Notes: generated by a model not told the origin, from the sequence alone. Positions 1 to 9,330 are shown, counted from the first letter of the stretch. The stretch: 64,000 bases of DNA from Mariniphaga anaerophila (GCF_900129025.1 NZ_FQUM01000011.1:1-64000), one strand, 5' to 3'. Program-made: numbers and translations.

Positions 1-555
1 TATACTGCACGGCTTACCACTCGGCCTTCATCCCTGACTTTATAATGCATCGCATCGAGCCAAACAATCGGATACAACGATTCAAGCGGACGACTCTGCC
101 AGGCTTTGACCTGTGGAATAACCCGGTCGGTTATCTCACTTAATGTAGAATGGGAGATTTCTACATCATACATCTCTTTAACATGATTAGAGATGTCCCG
201 AAAGCTCATCCCCAGCCCATATAATCCAATGATTTTAGGGGCAAGGTTATCCGCCAGTACAGTCTCTCTCTTTTTTACAAGTTGTGGTTCAAAACTACTG
301 TTGCGATCTTGCGGGGTGGTTATCTCAATTTCTCCCGAGTCGGTTTTGAGCGTTTTACTTTTCTTCCCATTACGTTTGTTGCCTGATAATCGTTCAAAAT
401 CATCCAAATGGGTACTCATCTCTGCTTCAAGGGCACTTTCGATAAACTCTTTTAACAAGGGCGCAAATACGCCATCTTTACCTGTTAGGGATTGTCCACT
501 GCGTAACTGCTCAAGGGCTTTGTCACGCATCGCTTTAAATTCTTTACTTTCCATA
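1..555 (-). CDS. IS256-family (mutator-type) transposase, N-terminal part
   Basis: The first 185 codons are present, with the ATG at 555, and the gene leaves the window in frame. IS256 transposases are DDE recombinases of about 400 residues that move the element by a copy-out or circle route. Visible family traits are the N-terminal stretch ending in a Lys-rich NGKKSK segment, the IIGLYGLGMSFRDI helix-turn-helix-like segment, HSTLSEITD, and the first catalytic Asp in PIVWLDAMHYKVRDEG. The remaining catalytic residues are outside the window. Activity cannot be judged. The gene's position inside a kinase gene shows that the element has moved in this lineage. Confidence 0.9.
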
Positions 556-609
556 ATTACTCTGTCTTGCAAAATTAATACTGTTGGACAGAGTTCATTT
601 TACAGTCTC
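1..609 (-). mobile_element. IS256-family insertion sequence, partial (one end in window)
   Basis: The element runs off the left edge. It contains the 5' part of a mutator-type transposase on the minus strand. Its visible end is placed near 609, because the minus strand from there reads GAGACTGTAAAATGAAC, which resembles the GAGACTGT-type termini seen in many IS256-family elements. To the right, the sequence reads at once in frame into a histidine kinase, so the element sits inside that gene. The other end and the target duplication lie outside the window, so the boundary is uncertain by several bases. Confidence 0.75.
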
Positions 610-1469
610 TTAATCCGTTGGCGTACAAACGTCATATCTCCATGAAAACGAATAATGTGGATTATTTTCTGATTGCCGACTACCAGCGACTGAAACAGGT
701 TCTGTTAAATCTGATAAACAATGCGATTAAGTACAATAAACCCAATGGTTTTGTTGAAACAACATGCGACCTAATCAGTAATGTTGCCGATGGTAGTGGC
801 GATTGGGTGCGAATTAATATTACAGATTCAGGTAAAGGAATTGCTGAGGAAAATCTCTACAAAGTATTCGAACCTTTTGAGCGGGTTGGGGCCGAAATTA
901 CTGAAATTGAAGGATCGGGGTTGGGGCTTTCTATTGTTAAAAAACTGGTAGATGCAATGGGCGGAAAAGTGGGCGTGGCAAGCGAATTAGGAAAAGGAAC
1001 TACATTCTGGCTGGAGCTGCCGCTTGCAGATAATCCTGCCAACCAAATTCAGCAGCATGAGTTCATTTCCGGAAAAATAAATGCGCCATCGCAAAAAGTG
1101 GGGAATTTGTTATATATAGAAGATAATTCTTCCAATATCGATCTGATGGTGCAGGTTTTGGAAGAATATCGGCCCTCTGTGAACCTGATAACCAACATGT
1201 ATGGCAAAAACACAGTTCAGTTTGCCAAAGACTATTCGCCATTTCTCATATTGCTCGATCTTAATCTTCCCGATATTCATGGATATGAAATTGTGAAATT
1301 GCTGAAAGCAGATATGAAAACCAAAGATATTCCGGTAGTTATTGTGAGCGCAGATGCTATGGAAAAACAAGTGAAAAGGCTGATGGATGAAGGCGTTCAG
1401 GGGTATCTTACAAAACCGGTTGATATTGAACAGCTTCTTGATATTATTGATAAGAACCTTAATGTTTAG
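610..1469 (+). pseudogene. Hybrid histidine kinase, 5'-truncated by IS256 insertion
   Basis: Only the C-terminal part of a hybrid sensor kinase remains. It begins just before the HATPase N box (RLKQVLLNLINNAIKYN). It then has the G1 box DSGKGI, the FEPFERV F box and the G2 box GSGLGLSIVKKL, followed by a receiver domain with acidic pair IED, phospho-acceptor LILLDLNLPD, switch Ser in IVSAD and Lys in LTKPVD. The sensor region and the HisKA phospho-His domain are missing and must lie beyond the IS element. The reading frame is open back into the IS end (from about 558). A TTG at 618 or the ATG at 642 could start a shortened product, but it could not autophosphorylate. The next gene is a receiver-kinase of the same pathway type. 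Confidence 0.85.
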
Positions 1470-1575
1470 TGCCATAAGTATAATGAAACAGGCATGTGAA
1501 ATAGTTGCACAGAAGGAGTGCAAAAATGAATCCGTGTTTTAAGCTACTAAATTGAATTCTAATAACCCAGAAAGG

Positions 1576-2772
1576 ATGAAAAGTTTAGCGATAGAAAAAG
1601 CCAAAGTGTTAATTGTTGATGACCAGCAAGATAATATCGATGTTCTTAGCGGATTGCTCGAAATGAAGGGCTATTTTAATATCAAAACAACAACAGATTC
1701 CCGCCTCACAATAGAACTGTGTAAAACATTCTGCCCTGATATTATTCTGTTGGATTTAATGATGCCGTATTTCGACGGATTTCAGATAATGGAACAGCTA
1801 AAGGAGTGTATCGCTCCCGACGATTTTTTGCCTATTCTGGTGCTTACGGCAGACGTTTCGCAGGAGGCCAGGCAAAAAGCGCTGAATAGTGGCGCAAAAG
1901 ATTTTGTTACGAAACCCTTCGATTTTCTTGAAGTGGATTTGAGAATTAGAAATTTACTGGAAACGCGGTTTTTGTACCTGCTGAAAAAAAATCAAAATAA
2001 GATATTGGAAGAAGAGGTGAAAAAACGTACTCTCGAACTTGAAAAAGCAAACAATGAATTAAAGCAGCTGGATGAAGCCAAATCAGATTTTTTAAACCTC
2101 ATTAGCCACGAAATTAATACTCCGCTAAACGGTATTCTCGGGTTTATCAGTATTTTAAAAAGCGAACTGAAGGCAAGTCGACTTGTGGAAATGCTGAAAT
2201 ACCTCGAGGTTTCTGCCAGGCGGCTCGAACGTTTTGCCTGGGTGAGTTTGAATATTACCCGGTTAAAAACTCAAAATCTGGTAATTTACAGAGATAAAAC
2301 CATCGGCAACCATTTCGTGAATCATGTGAAAAATAAATATGCAGAGCAGTTTCACGAAAAAGAAGTTTCCCTGAAGTGTATCGATGGATCATGCGAATCC
2401 AGAATATATGGCGACGTTGTTCTTACCGAATTTTGTTTCGACAGCATTGTGAAAAATGCGATACAATATTCGCCTAAAGGAGGAGAAATTACCATCGAAA
2501 TTAAAAATGACGATCGTACTGCACAGTGTATTTTTTCTGACTAGGGAGCGGGATTTTCAGAAAAGGCGGTGTCCGGAATGCACAATCCTTTTTCCCCGGG
2601 CGAAGAACATGTTGATAAAAACAAGGGACTCGACCTTGTGTTGGTTGGACTTATAATGAAAGCGCACAAAGGGAAAATTGAAGTCAGTAATAACGCCCAC
2701 GGAGCAATTGTAACGCTCACTTTTCCGTGCCCAAAGTATCAGAATATCCCGGTTAAGGAAATTGAGGGTTGA
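1576..2772 (+). pseudogene. Receiver-HisKA-HATPase protein interrupted by in-frame amber codon
   Basis: The ATG at 1576 follows a GAAAGG; a TTG 24 bases upstream is also in frame. An N-terminal receiver (LIVDDQQDN, phospho-Asp in IILLDLMMP, LTAD, TKPFD; about residues 10-130) is followed by a coiled coil. Next comes a HisKA domain with H box FLNLISHEINTPLNGILGF and the start of a HATPase (SIVKNAIQYSPKGG). TAG at 2542-2544 falls directly after the Asp of the G1 box (D-stop-G-A-G-F). The same frame then continues without another stop to 2772 with the rest of the fold (GAGFSEKAV, KGLDLVLVGLIMKAHKG). One base change explains it. Without readthrough the product ends inside the ATP site and would be a receiver plus HisKA only. 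A sequencing error is possible. Confidence 0.85.
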
Positions 2773-2796
2773 ATGTAGTCGGGAAACGCGCTCGTG

Positions 2797-2812
2797 AAAA
2801 CCGGGCGGTTTT
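2797..2812. terminator. Possible short bidirectional terminator
   Basis: A 6-bp stem AAAACC/GGTTTT with a GGGC loop is flanked by A and T runs, between the broken kinase gene and the convergent Wzi-like gene. The stem is short, so this is only a candidate. Confidence 0.35.
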
Positions 2813-4395
2813 TATTTTGTCGGAGAAATAGACCAGAGCAGCCCGCCTTTTATTCCGAATGAGTCGTATAAATCTCCTGAATCGAATCCAAACGAAACGT
2901 TGGCAGAGAAGTTACGTGGCAACTGTCGAAAAAATTCCAACAAAAAGTAATTTTGATTTTTACCTTCTTTGAAATAGTAGTTGGGGCGTTCGTTAAATCC
3001 GCTGGTGTAAAACCCGCTGTATGTTCCAAAGTTTTTGGTGAATGTAGCTTTTGCCCGGTACTTTAGTTTGGCACTGATTGTTCCCGACGCGGTAAAATGA
3101 TGGCTTTGAAGACGATTGTTCCCAATTTTTCGGTAAGTCATATCGTCAATATTCTTGAAATATGAAATCTGCTTGTCTGAGTGCATAAGCGGGAAGCCCC
3201 AAAAATGTTCGTCATAAAAATGCCCCAATTTGTATAAGCCGTGATTGAAATAATTGTCGCGCCCAAACTCCGGATGACCCTGGTTTACTAATTCTACAAG
3301 GTAGGGGTAGAATTCCTCCCATGAGTTGATTTCAACATCAAGTCCGAATTTGTCTTTAAGAAAAGCCGAATAGTCATCAATATTTTTATAGCTTTTTAAG
3401 TGAAGTCCGGGACCACTCTGGTGCTTGGTGTAACCGTATTGGTACGAAAATTTTTCAATCCAGTTCTCCTTTTTCAGTTGTACTGCCAGGTGGATGAGCT
3501 TGTCTTTTGACCTGAACCACCCCGAAAAATCGGTAAAAGGGTCGTGTTTCGACAAACTAACAATTAGATCTTTTGTTTCCAGTTCCACGCCAATTTCGCT
3601 GAACGCAACGTGTTCTCCCGGGGTATTCACTCCTTCTCCGGGCATGAATTCTCCGACTTTTTCCGACGACTGTGCAGAAAACGTACTTAGCCAGTCCACC
3701 GGAATTTTAGTGCCGTCGCTCATGGTTCCACCAAAAAGAACAGAGTGGTTAAATCCCGCAAAAATATTCACCGGCAAATTACCTGATTTCAAATACAAAT
3801 TTTTAAAATGATACCACGGGTTGGTAATTCCAGGCGCTTCCCGGTGGTCATTCAATTTCCCCAGGAGAAAAGCTCCCCTGAATTGAACGTAGTTTTTTGT
3901 GAAAGGTACCGGCGTGTAGTTGAAGAACCCGAGTGAAAATGCTGGCATTGGCCTGATGTTTTTGAAGTTTAAAAACACCGGTTCGCTTTCCTGCCCGGGA
4001 AGATAGTCGAGATTTTTCTTTCCGGCGATAACCGAGAAGTTTTGATACTTTGCTTCTGCGTAAATCTGCCCTGCTGTAACGTGTTTCAGAGTGTTGTCCA
4101 TCCATAAATCCACTCCTGCCGATAGCGAAAGCTTGTTTTGCCAGGTCCGTTTAAAAACCGAATTTGTTCTTCCCAATATTTGTCCGTGGCCAAATTGGTC
4201 AATTCTGCCAAACTGGTTGGTGTGAATCCATAGCGGAACCAGTTCGTCTGAAGAGTAAACGGCAACTCCCTGCATTTCAATTTTTAAACTGTCGTTCTGG
4301 GCCGCCAACTGAAATGATATTCCATTGAACACTAGTAGAATTAGGAGTAATGAAAACCTGTTGTTTTTCCTGAAAGTATGAGGAGTTTTAAGCAT
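2812..4395 (-). CDS. Capsule assembly Wzi-family outer-membrane protein
   Basis: The product is 527 residues with a signal peptide (hydrophobic stretch FSLLLILLVFNGISF, cleavage near LAAQ). The body has alternating aromatic/polar strands typical of an outer-membrane beta barrel, ending in GGLLWSISPTK. The overall pattern (GRIDQFGHGQ, WQNKLSLSAGVDLW, NFSVIAGKKN, a long Tyr/His-rich centre) matches the Bacteroidota branch of the Wzi-type capsule-assembly family. Wzi of enterobacteria is an outer-membrane lectin that anchors capsule polysaccharide; that role here is by analogy. No capsule biosynthesis genes are adjacent apart from a GT-C-like membrane protein 700 bases upstream on the other strand. 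Family assignment is good; the substrate is unknown. Confidence 0.75.
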   Translation of the reverse strand: MLKTPHTFRKNNRFSLLLILLVFNGISFQLAAQNDSLKIEMQGVAVYSSDELVPLWIHTNQFGRIDQFGHGQILGRTNSVFKRTWQNKLSLSAGVDLWMDNTLKHVTAGQIYAEAKYQNFSVIAGKKNLDYLPGQESEPVFLNFKNIRPMPAFSLGFFNYTPVPFTKNYVQFRGAFLLGKLNDHREAPGITNPWYHFKNLYLKSGNLPVNIFAGFNHSVLFGGTMSDGTKIPVDWLSTFSAQSSEKVGEFMPGEGVNTPGEHVAFSEIGVELETKDLIVSLSKHDPFTDFSGWFRSKDKLIHLAVQLKKENWIEKFSYQYGYTKHQSGPGLHLKSYKNIDDYSAFLKDKFGLDVEINSWEEFYPYLVELVNQGHPEFGRDNYFNHGLYKLGHFYDEHFWGFPLMHSDKQISYFKNIDDMTYRKIGNNRLQSHHFTASGTISAKLKYRAKATFTKNFGTYSGFYTSGFNERPNYYFKEGKNQNYFLLEFFRQLPRNFSANVSFGFDSGDLYDSFGIKGGLLWSISPTK

Positions 4396-4568
4396 TCAAA
4401 AAAGTTTTTGTAAAAGTAAACAAATAGTGTTGGGAATCAATTGTGATGAGCGACCCAAAATAATTTGTCAGGAGAAGGCCTTAATTTTCTTTTTTTGTGT
4501 GCACATGGCAGCGTAAAATTTTTAGTGTATAGTTTGCTGGTTCGACCGGTTGAAGTTGCTCTGTTGTG

Positions 4569-4600
4569 TTGAGTAAACAAGTAGGAAAGTGTTATCTTTG
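4569..4600 (+). promoter_or_regulatory. Bacteroidota-type promoter of the GroES-like gene
   Basis: TATCTTTG at 4593-4600 matches the -7 consensus TAnnTTTG, and a TTG at 4569-4571 lies at the -33 distance. The predicted start of transcription is about 15 bases before the ATG at 4622. Confidence 0.6.
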
Positions 4601-4621
4601 CCCATTAAAAGAAAAATTGAC

Positions 4622-5005
4622 ATGTCGTTGGTAATTGAAGAAAAAGACCTCGAAAAATTCATTATGGTAGGCGACCGGGTATTGGTTAAGCCTAAAACTC
4701 CGTCGAGTAAAACCAAAACCGGATTGTATTTGCCGCCAACTGTTCAGGAAAGCGAAAAAATTCAAAGCGGCTACATTGCAAAAGTCGGCCCGGGCTACCC
4801 AATTCCTGCAATTTCAGAAGAAGATGAAGCCTGGAAACAAAAGCAGGATGATGTGAAATACGTGCCGTTGCAGGCGCAGGTGGGAGATTTGGCCGTGTAC
4901 CTGAACAAAAGCGGTTACGAAATCGAATTCAATAACGAGAAATATATTATTCTGCCACACTCAGCGATTTTAATGATAATTCGCGACGAAAGTCTGATGG
5001 TGTAA
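4622..5005 (+). CDS. GroES-like co-chaperone with inserted segment
   Basis: The product is 127 residues, counting from the ATG at 4622; the in-frame start further upstream overlaps the promoter. It shows the Cpn10 fold pattern: VGDRVLVKP at the start, a mobile-loop-like stretch (SSKTKTGLYLPPT), then GYIAKVGPGYPIP, VGDLAVYL and a C-terminal YIILPHSAILMI strand. Canonical GroES is about 95 residues. This one is longer mainly because of an acidic insert (ISEEDEAWKQKQDDVKYVPLQ, about residues 70-88). No groEL is adjacent, so it is probably a second, paralogous GroES rather than the main co-chaperone. Binding to GroEL through the LYL tripeptide is inference. Confidence 0.8.
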   Translation: MSLVIEEKDLEKFIMVGDRVLVKPKTPSSKTKTGLYLPPTVQESEKIQSGYIAKVGPGYPIPAISEEDEAWKQKQDDVKYVPLQAQVGDLAVYLNKSGYEIEFNNEKYIILPHSAILMIIRDESLMV

Positions 5006-5081
5006 GGTGTTGTTACATAGTTTAAAAAACGTATTCAGCTTTTGTTTTTCCTAAAGGAGACCTATCTAATAACAGAAACGA

Positions 5082-6560
5082 ATGAAGATTGGACGAACTT
5101 TATATTTTGCTGCTGCTTTAATTCTTGTTGTGCTTTCATTTTTTCTTTATTCTTCAAGGTATTACCCTCTGTTAAGTTCTGACGATGCCTTAAATGTTTT
5201 GATGACATACTATTACAGGCTTCCACACGATATTTATTGCTGGGGACAGGATCGAGGCGGAACGTTGATTCCTTTAATCAGTCAGGTGTTTCATAGGTGG
5301 TTGGGGTTTTCGCCCATTGTTTCGGTTTCTTTTTCAAACTACTTGGTGTTAATTTTGGGATACTGGGGGTTTTCAAGCCTTTTAAAAAATAGTTACACAA
5401 AATTATTGTTTGCCATAGTATGGTTTTTTCCACCGATCCGGTTTGTTGATTTAACAAGATTCCCTATTGGTGTTCAATACAGTCTGATCGGATTTTCAAT
5501 TTATCTGATAAACAAGGTCAGGTTCAACCAACGAAATAGAATATTCAGTCATGTTTTAATGGTGTTAGTTGTTTTGATTCTGTGTATTTCTGTTTGGGTA
5601 TCAGATTTATCTTTGGTTTCCATTACTTTGTTAATATTTACGCTTTTCTTTTTCCGTTATCGAGAAATCGGAAAATTAAGTATTCCTAAGTCGGTATTGT
5701 TTTATATAGTTGGAGGTGTTGCAGGAGTTTTTTTTATGCTGCGATTTGCCAAAAGGCATGCAACCGGTGTAACCGGAAATTATCTGGGAATTAACACGTG
5801 GGCTGAATTTTGGCAGGCGGTGGAGACGCTTGTTAATGAATTTCTTAGTGTCTATACATTTCAGAATGACGACATAATTTTTAGTATATATGCATGGTTC
5901 GTAATGATTAGTCTCTTGTTTTTGGCCTTTTGTGTGTTAAGAAGTTCATCTTTTGTTGTTCCTGAAAGAATACGTCCGTGGCTTGCCTTTTTTATTCTTG
6001 ATTTTGTTGTCGTTTTGGGAGGAATGGCGTTTTCGAAATGGGTTCTTTTAAACGGTATGGGAAGATGGTACTTCGTTTCAAGTTACATATCATTGTCGTT
6101 AGTAGTGCTTATTTTACTCGATAATAATTCCATGAAGGATTTCAGAAATCGGGCTGTCCATGGAGTTATAGCGCTAACAATACTACTGGGAGCAGTAAGT
6201 ACCCCTCATTATTTGAAGTTTGTACGACCCAAAACGCTGAAATCGAAAGTTGATATCAAAAGAGAATTTCTTACTTTGGGCGAGATTGGCATAATTGGGG
6301 AATTTTGGAATTCATACATTTCTGCCTGCCCAAATCCTTCAATATTAAAAGCAACGGCACACGACAAAAGTGTAGTAAGAAACAAGGAATTAGTGAATGA
6401 AGTGTTTGCCCAACCTGAAATTTACGTCATTAGAGATATGTGGATGAAATCATTCCCTGATTCCCTGAAACAGTTTGGGCATACCCTAGTGAGAGATGGA
6501 GAGCCTTTTAAAATGGCTGGGTGTGATGTTTGCAAATATGCTGATGTTGAACGAGATTAA
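5082..6560 (+). CDS. Polytopic membrane protein, GT-C glycosyltransferase-like
   Basis: The product is 492 residues with roughly ten to twelve predicted transmembrane helices and a soluble C-terminal tail of about 100 residues. After the first helix, the outer loop carries an Asp pair (PLLSSDDALNVLMTYYY) followed by WGQDRGG. An acidic pair in that loop is the hallmark of GT-C (lipid-linked sugar) transferases, so a role in adding sugars to a surface polymer or lipid is plausible but not shown. The tail contains CPNPS and CDVCKYAD, the latter a C-x2-C pair. It stands alone between a GroES-like gene and a convergent aminotransferase. The A+T-rich sequence here may indicate a distinct history. 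Confidence 0.55.
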   Translation: MKIGRTLYFAAALILVVLSFFLYSSRYYPLLSSDDALNVLMTYYYRLPHDIYCWGQDRGGTLIPLISQVFHRWLGFSPIVSVSFSNYLVLILGYWGFSSLLKNSYTKLLFAIVWFFPPIRFVDLTRFPIGVQYSLIGFSIYLINKVRFNQRNRIFSHVLMVLVVLILCISVWVSDLSLVSITLLIFTLFFFRYREIGKLSIPKSVLFYIVGGVAGVFFMLRFAKRHATGVTGNYLGINTWAEFWQAVETLVNEFLSVYTFQNDDIIFSIYAWFVMISLLFLAFCVLRSSSFVVPERIRPWLAFFILDFVVVLGGMAFSKWVLLNGMGRWYFVSSYISLSLVVLILLDNNSMKDFRNRAVHGVIALTILLGAVSTPHYLKFVRPKTLKSKVDIKREFLTLGEIGIIGEFWNSYISACPNPSILKATAHDKSVVRNKELVNEVFAQPEIYVIRDMWMKSFPDSLKQFGHTLVRDGEPFKMAGCDVCKYADVERD

Positions 6561-6576
6561 AAATCCCGTTCAACAT
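6544..6576. terminator. Hairpin between convergent genes
   Basis: A perfect 10-bp stem (ATGTTGAACG with CGTTCAACAT, 6544-6553 and 6567-6576) plus an inner GATT/AATC pairing overlaps the stop codon of the membrane protein gene and lies 10 bases beyond the stop of the aminotransferase gene. It has no long T run, so it may act as a bidirectional terminator or RNA-end stabiliser. Confidence 0.55.
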
Positions 6577-6585
6577 AATATTATT

Positions 6586-7875
6586 TTAGCAGCACTCTTC
6601 GCACGCTTTGTAAATTCCTTCAAATAAATCTTTGACATCCGATGCGGCAACTGCCGAGTAGGCCAGCCTCAAAAGACCATTCAGACTAATTATGCCAATG
6701 CTGTACTTTTCAATGAGCACCTGCCGTACTTTTTCACTGTCCAGCTCGTCGTTTAATCTGATACACATAAAATAACCGGAATTGAAAGGAAGCGGCTTAA
6801 AATACTTCTGGTACTTTTCGTCTTTTACTGCTTCTTTTACTGCGTTGTATCGTTGCTGCAGAATTTGATGTTTTTCCTGCTTTTGAATTGGATATTCGTC
6901 GCTGTTGTAGGCGGCAAACATCAGGGATTGAGAAATATTTGCTGCGTTGGAGATGTTACCGCGGATGGCACCGGCGGTTTTAGATTCAAGTGCTCCGTAC
7001 AATTCAGCGTCTCCGCCTTTTATTGCGTACGAAATAAAACCAACGCGGAATCCCCAAACATAATCTTCTTTGGTAGAACCGTCCAGCTTAACTGCCAACA
7101 CATTTTCGTGCAGGTTAGCCAGTGCTGTAAAAATACTTTCGCGCGCGATGCCTTCTTCGTAAACCAGCCCAAAATATGCATCATCGCTAATGCAAACAAT
7201 TTTATTTCCTTTTTCTGCCGCTTTGCCGATTATCGAAACAATGGCAGCAGCCTCTTTTTCTGTGGGCGTGTATCCTGTCGGGTTATTGGGGAAGTTCAGA
7301 ATCAGAATTTTTTTTCCAATTTCACCTTTATTCAGCGTGGTTTCAAAGGCGTCCAAATCGAATTGTTCGTTCTTAAACAGGTTGAATTTCACCAGGCTGG
7401 CACCGTAGCCATTGGCCAGGGTGAGGTTGTAATTTCCCCAGAAAAGATCCGGAACAATTACTTCGTCGCCTGCATCGGCAAAAAGGTAGCCAGCCATACT
7501 AACTCCGTGGGTAAGGGCGTTGGTAACCACAGGCAAACTTATCTGTGTTTCTCCCAGCGATGGGTTTTTCTCATAAATCATACTTTTCCACTTCGAACGC
7601 AAATCCGGGCGCCCGAAACTCGGGGCATACGGAAATATCAACGACGGATCAAGATTTACTTTTGAGGCAATGGTTTCAAGGCGCATCGGAGTGCCGTCAT
7701 CTTCAGTGGCTGCCCCAATTGTTGCATTAATACGCGTGCCTTTTGCTTCGGCAGTTTGGCCAAGGATTCCTTTCTTCGGAAAGAAAATATTTTTGCCTCT
7801 TTCGGAGAGCATTTCGTAAACTGCCGGATTTTTTTTCCTGATAATTTGATTGAGTTCTTCAGCTTGTGGATTCAT
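6586..7875 (-). CDS. PLP-dependent class I/II aminotransferase
   Basis: The product is 429 residues, taking the ATG at 7875 with AGGAAAAAT upstream; an in-frame extension of 41 codons lacks family sequence. It belongs to fold-type I aminotransferases. Visible features are the NNPTGY turn (NFPNNPTGYTPT), Asp and Tyr of the cofactor site in CISDDAYFGLVY, the PLP lysine in LDGSTKEDYVWGFRVG, and the substrate-carboxylate Arg near the end (GLLRLAYSAV). The family transfers amino groups between amino acids and 2-oxo acids; the specific substrate cannot be read. It is divergent from the PQQ-propeller lipoprotein gene, with an intergenic region of about 220 bases. Confidence 0.85.
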   Translation of the reverse strand: MNPQAEELNQIIRKKNPAVYEMLSERGKNIFFPKKGILGQTAEAKGTRINATIGAATEDDGTPMRLETIASKVNLDPSLIFPYAPSFGRPDLRSKWKSMIYEKNPSLGETQISLPVVTNALTHGVSMAGYLFADAGDEVIVPDLFWGNYNLTLANGYGASLVKFNLFKNEQFDLDAFETTLNKGEIGKKILILNFPNNPTGYTPTEKEAAAIVSIIGKAAEKGNKIVCISDDAYFGLVYEEGIARESIFTALANLHENVLAVKLDGSTKEDYVWGFRVGFISYAIKGGDAELYGALESKTAGAIRGNISNAANISQSLMFAAYNSDEYPIQKQEKHQILQQRYNAVKEAVKDEKYQKYFKPLPFNSGYFMCIRLNDELDSEKVRQVLIEKYSIGIISLNGLLRLAYSAVAASDVKDLFEGIYKACEECC

Positions 7876-8095
7876 ATCTTTATTTTTCCTGTTCTGTTCA
7901 GAATTGAATGAAAATTTGCGATGCAAGATAAGAAACAACCCTTTATCAAGCGACAGTTCGATGACAAATTGAAGAAATTTTTGATGAATTTGTAACATAT
8001 TTAATCAGATGGCCCGAGAATGAAAAAAAATGTAACTATTGAATCGTAACCCGAAATCGCGTATTTTAGCTTTTGAAACCAAAAATCAATCTAAA

Positions 8096-9328
8096 ATGAA
8101 AACCTTGAATTTCTCCGTTTTTGCAATTTTTGTTGGTGTGTCCCTGTTGTTGTTTTCCTGTTCAATCGAAAAAAAATCCGAATGGCCCGGGTGGCGTGGT
8201 GTTAACCGCGACGGCGTGGTGCATAATTTTCAGTCCCCTGAAGAGTGGCCGGCGGAATTAACAAAAGTGTGGGAACAAAACGTTGGCCTGTGCGATGCTT
8301 CATCGGTGATGGCCGACGGGCGGATTTTTCTGCACGTAAAACAGGGCGGTAATGAGGTTACTTTATGTCTCGATGCGGATACCGGAGTTGAAATATGGCG
8401 AACCATAAACAATGCTTCTCCTGAAGTTACCGGCGGAGCGGCTCCTCACCCGGGGTCCAGAAGTACTCCCTACATTTCCGGAAAATACATTTACACGCTG
8501 GGTGTTGGTGGTGCTTTAAATTGCCTCAATATTGAGAATGGCGATGTTGTTTGGAAAAATGAAGAATACACGGAAGTTCCCGCCTTTTTTGTAAGCATGT
8601 CGCCAATAGTTGTTGACAATAAATGTATCGTCCATCTTGGCGGGCACGACTCGGGTATCATCGTTGCTTTTGATGCCCAAACCGGCGAAAAAAACTGGAC
8701 AATTAAAGGAGAGCCGGCTACCTATTCTTCTCCGGTTTTAATGGAAGTTGGCAGCGAGCAGGTGTTGGCCGTTCAGAGTGAAACTGATTTGCTGGGTGTT
8801 TCGCTCGACGGTGATTTGCTGTGGAAGATTCCAACTCCCGGAGAACGCAGGTTTTACAACTCGTCAACTCCGGTTGTTGACGGTCAGAACATTTTTATTG
8901 CAGGGCAGGGGATTGGAACAAGATCGGTTAAAATTGAGAAGTTGGGTGATAAATACACTTGGACTGAAAACTGGTACAACCCTGATTTTGGCGTTTCGTT
9001 TAACACGCCTGTTTTGAAAGAGGGATTTTTGTACGGACACGAAGCCCGGCTTGGAAAAGCGTTTTGCCTTAATGCTGCAACAGGAGAGGTGGCCTGGGCA
9101 GATACCGTTTCGCACAATCGTTTTACGTCCACCCTCGATTTGGGTAACGAAATACTTTCGTTAACGGCCAATGGAAAACTGCTTGTTTTTGAACCAACTC
9201 CCTACAAGTATTCAGAAAAGGCAGCTTACAAAGTCTCCTCTACAAATACCTACGCACACCCACTGGTTTCGGGCAACAGAATTTACACAAAAGATAAAGA
9301 AACATTTACCTGCTGGGAGGTTTTATAA
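8096..9328 (+). CDS. PQQ-like beta-propeller lipoprotein
   Basis: The product is 410 residues from the ATG at 8096. It has a lipoprotein signal (VGVSLLLFSC, Cys about 22), so it is membrane anchored. The mature part opens with WPGWRGVNRDGV and holds repeated blades with the PQQ-like signature, such as CLDADTGVEIWRT, CLNIENGDVVWKN, AFDAQTGEKNWTI and CLNAATGEVAW. Such propellers serve as binding scaffolds or as quinoprotein-like domains. No dehydrogenase active-site residues were identified, so an enzymatic role is not claimed. WPGWRG proteins of this type are common in polysaccharide-degrading Bacteroidota and Planctomycetes. Confidence 0.8.
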   Translation: MKTLNFSVFAIFVGVSLLLFSCSIEKKSEWPGWRGVNRDGVVHNFQSPEEWPAELTKVWEQNVGLCDASSVMADGRIFLHVKQGGNEVTLCLDADTGVEIWRTINNASPEVTGGAAPHPGSRSTPYISGKYIYTLGVGGALNCLNIENGDVVWKNEEYTEVPAFFVSMSPIVVDNKCIVHLGGHDSGIIVAFDAQTGEKNWTIKGEPATYSSPVLMEVGSEQVLAVQSETDLLGVSLDGDLLWKIPTPGERRFYNSSTPVVDGQNIFIAGQGIGTRSVKIEKLGDKYTWTENWYNPDFGVSFNTPVLKEGFLYGHEARLGKAFCLNAATGEVAWADTVSHNRFTSTLDLGNEILSLTANGKLLVFEPTPYKYSEKAAYKVSSTNTYAHPLVSGNRIYTKDKETFTCWEVL

Positions 9329-9330
9329 AA

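Noticed and set aside
6853-7665. Long open frame (270 codons) opposite the aminotransferase gene
   Set aside because: Rich in Cys, Phe and Arg with no domain; it is a mirror of the well-supported aminotransferase.
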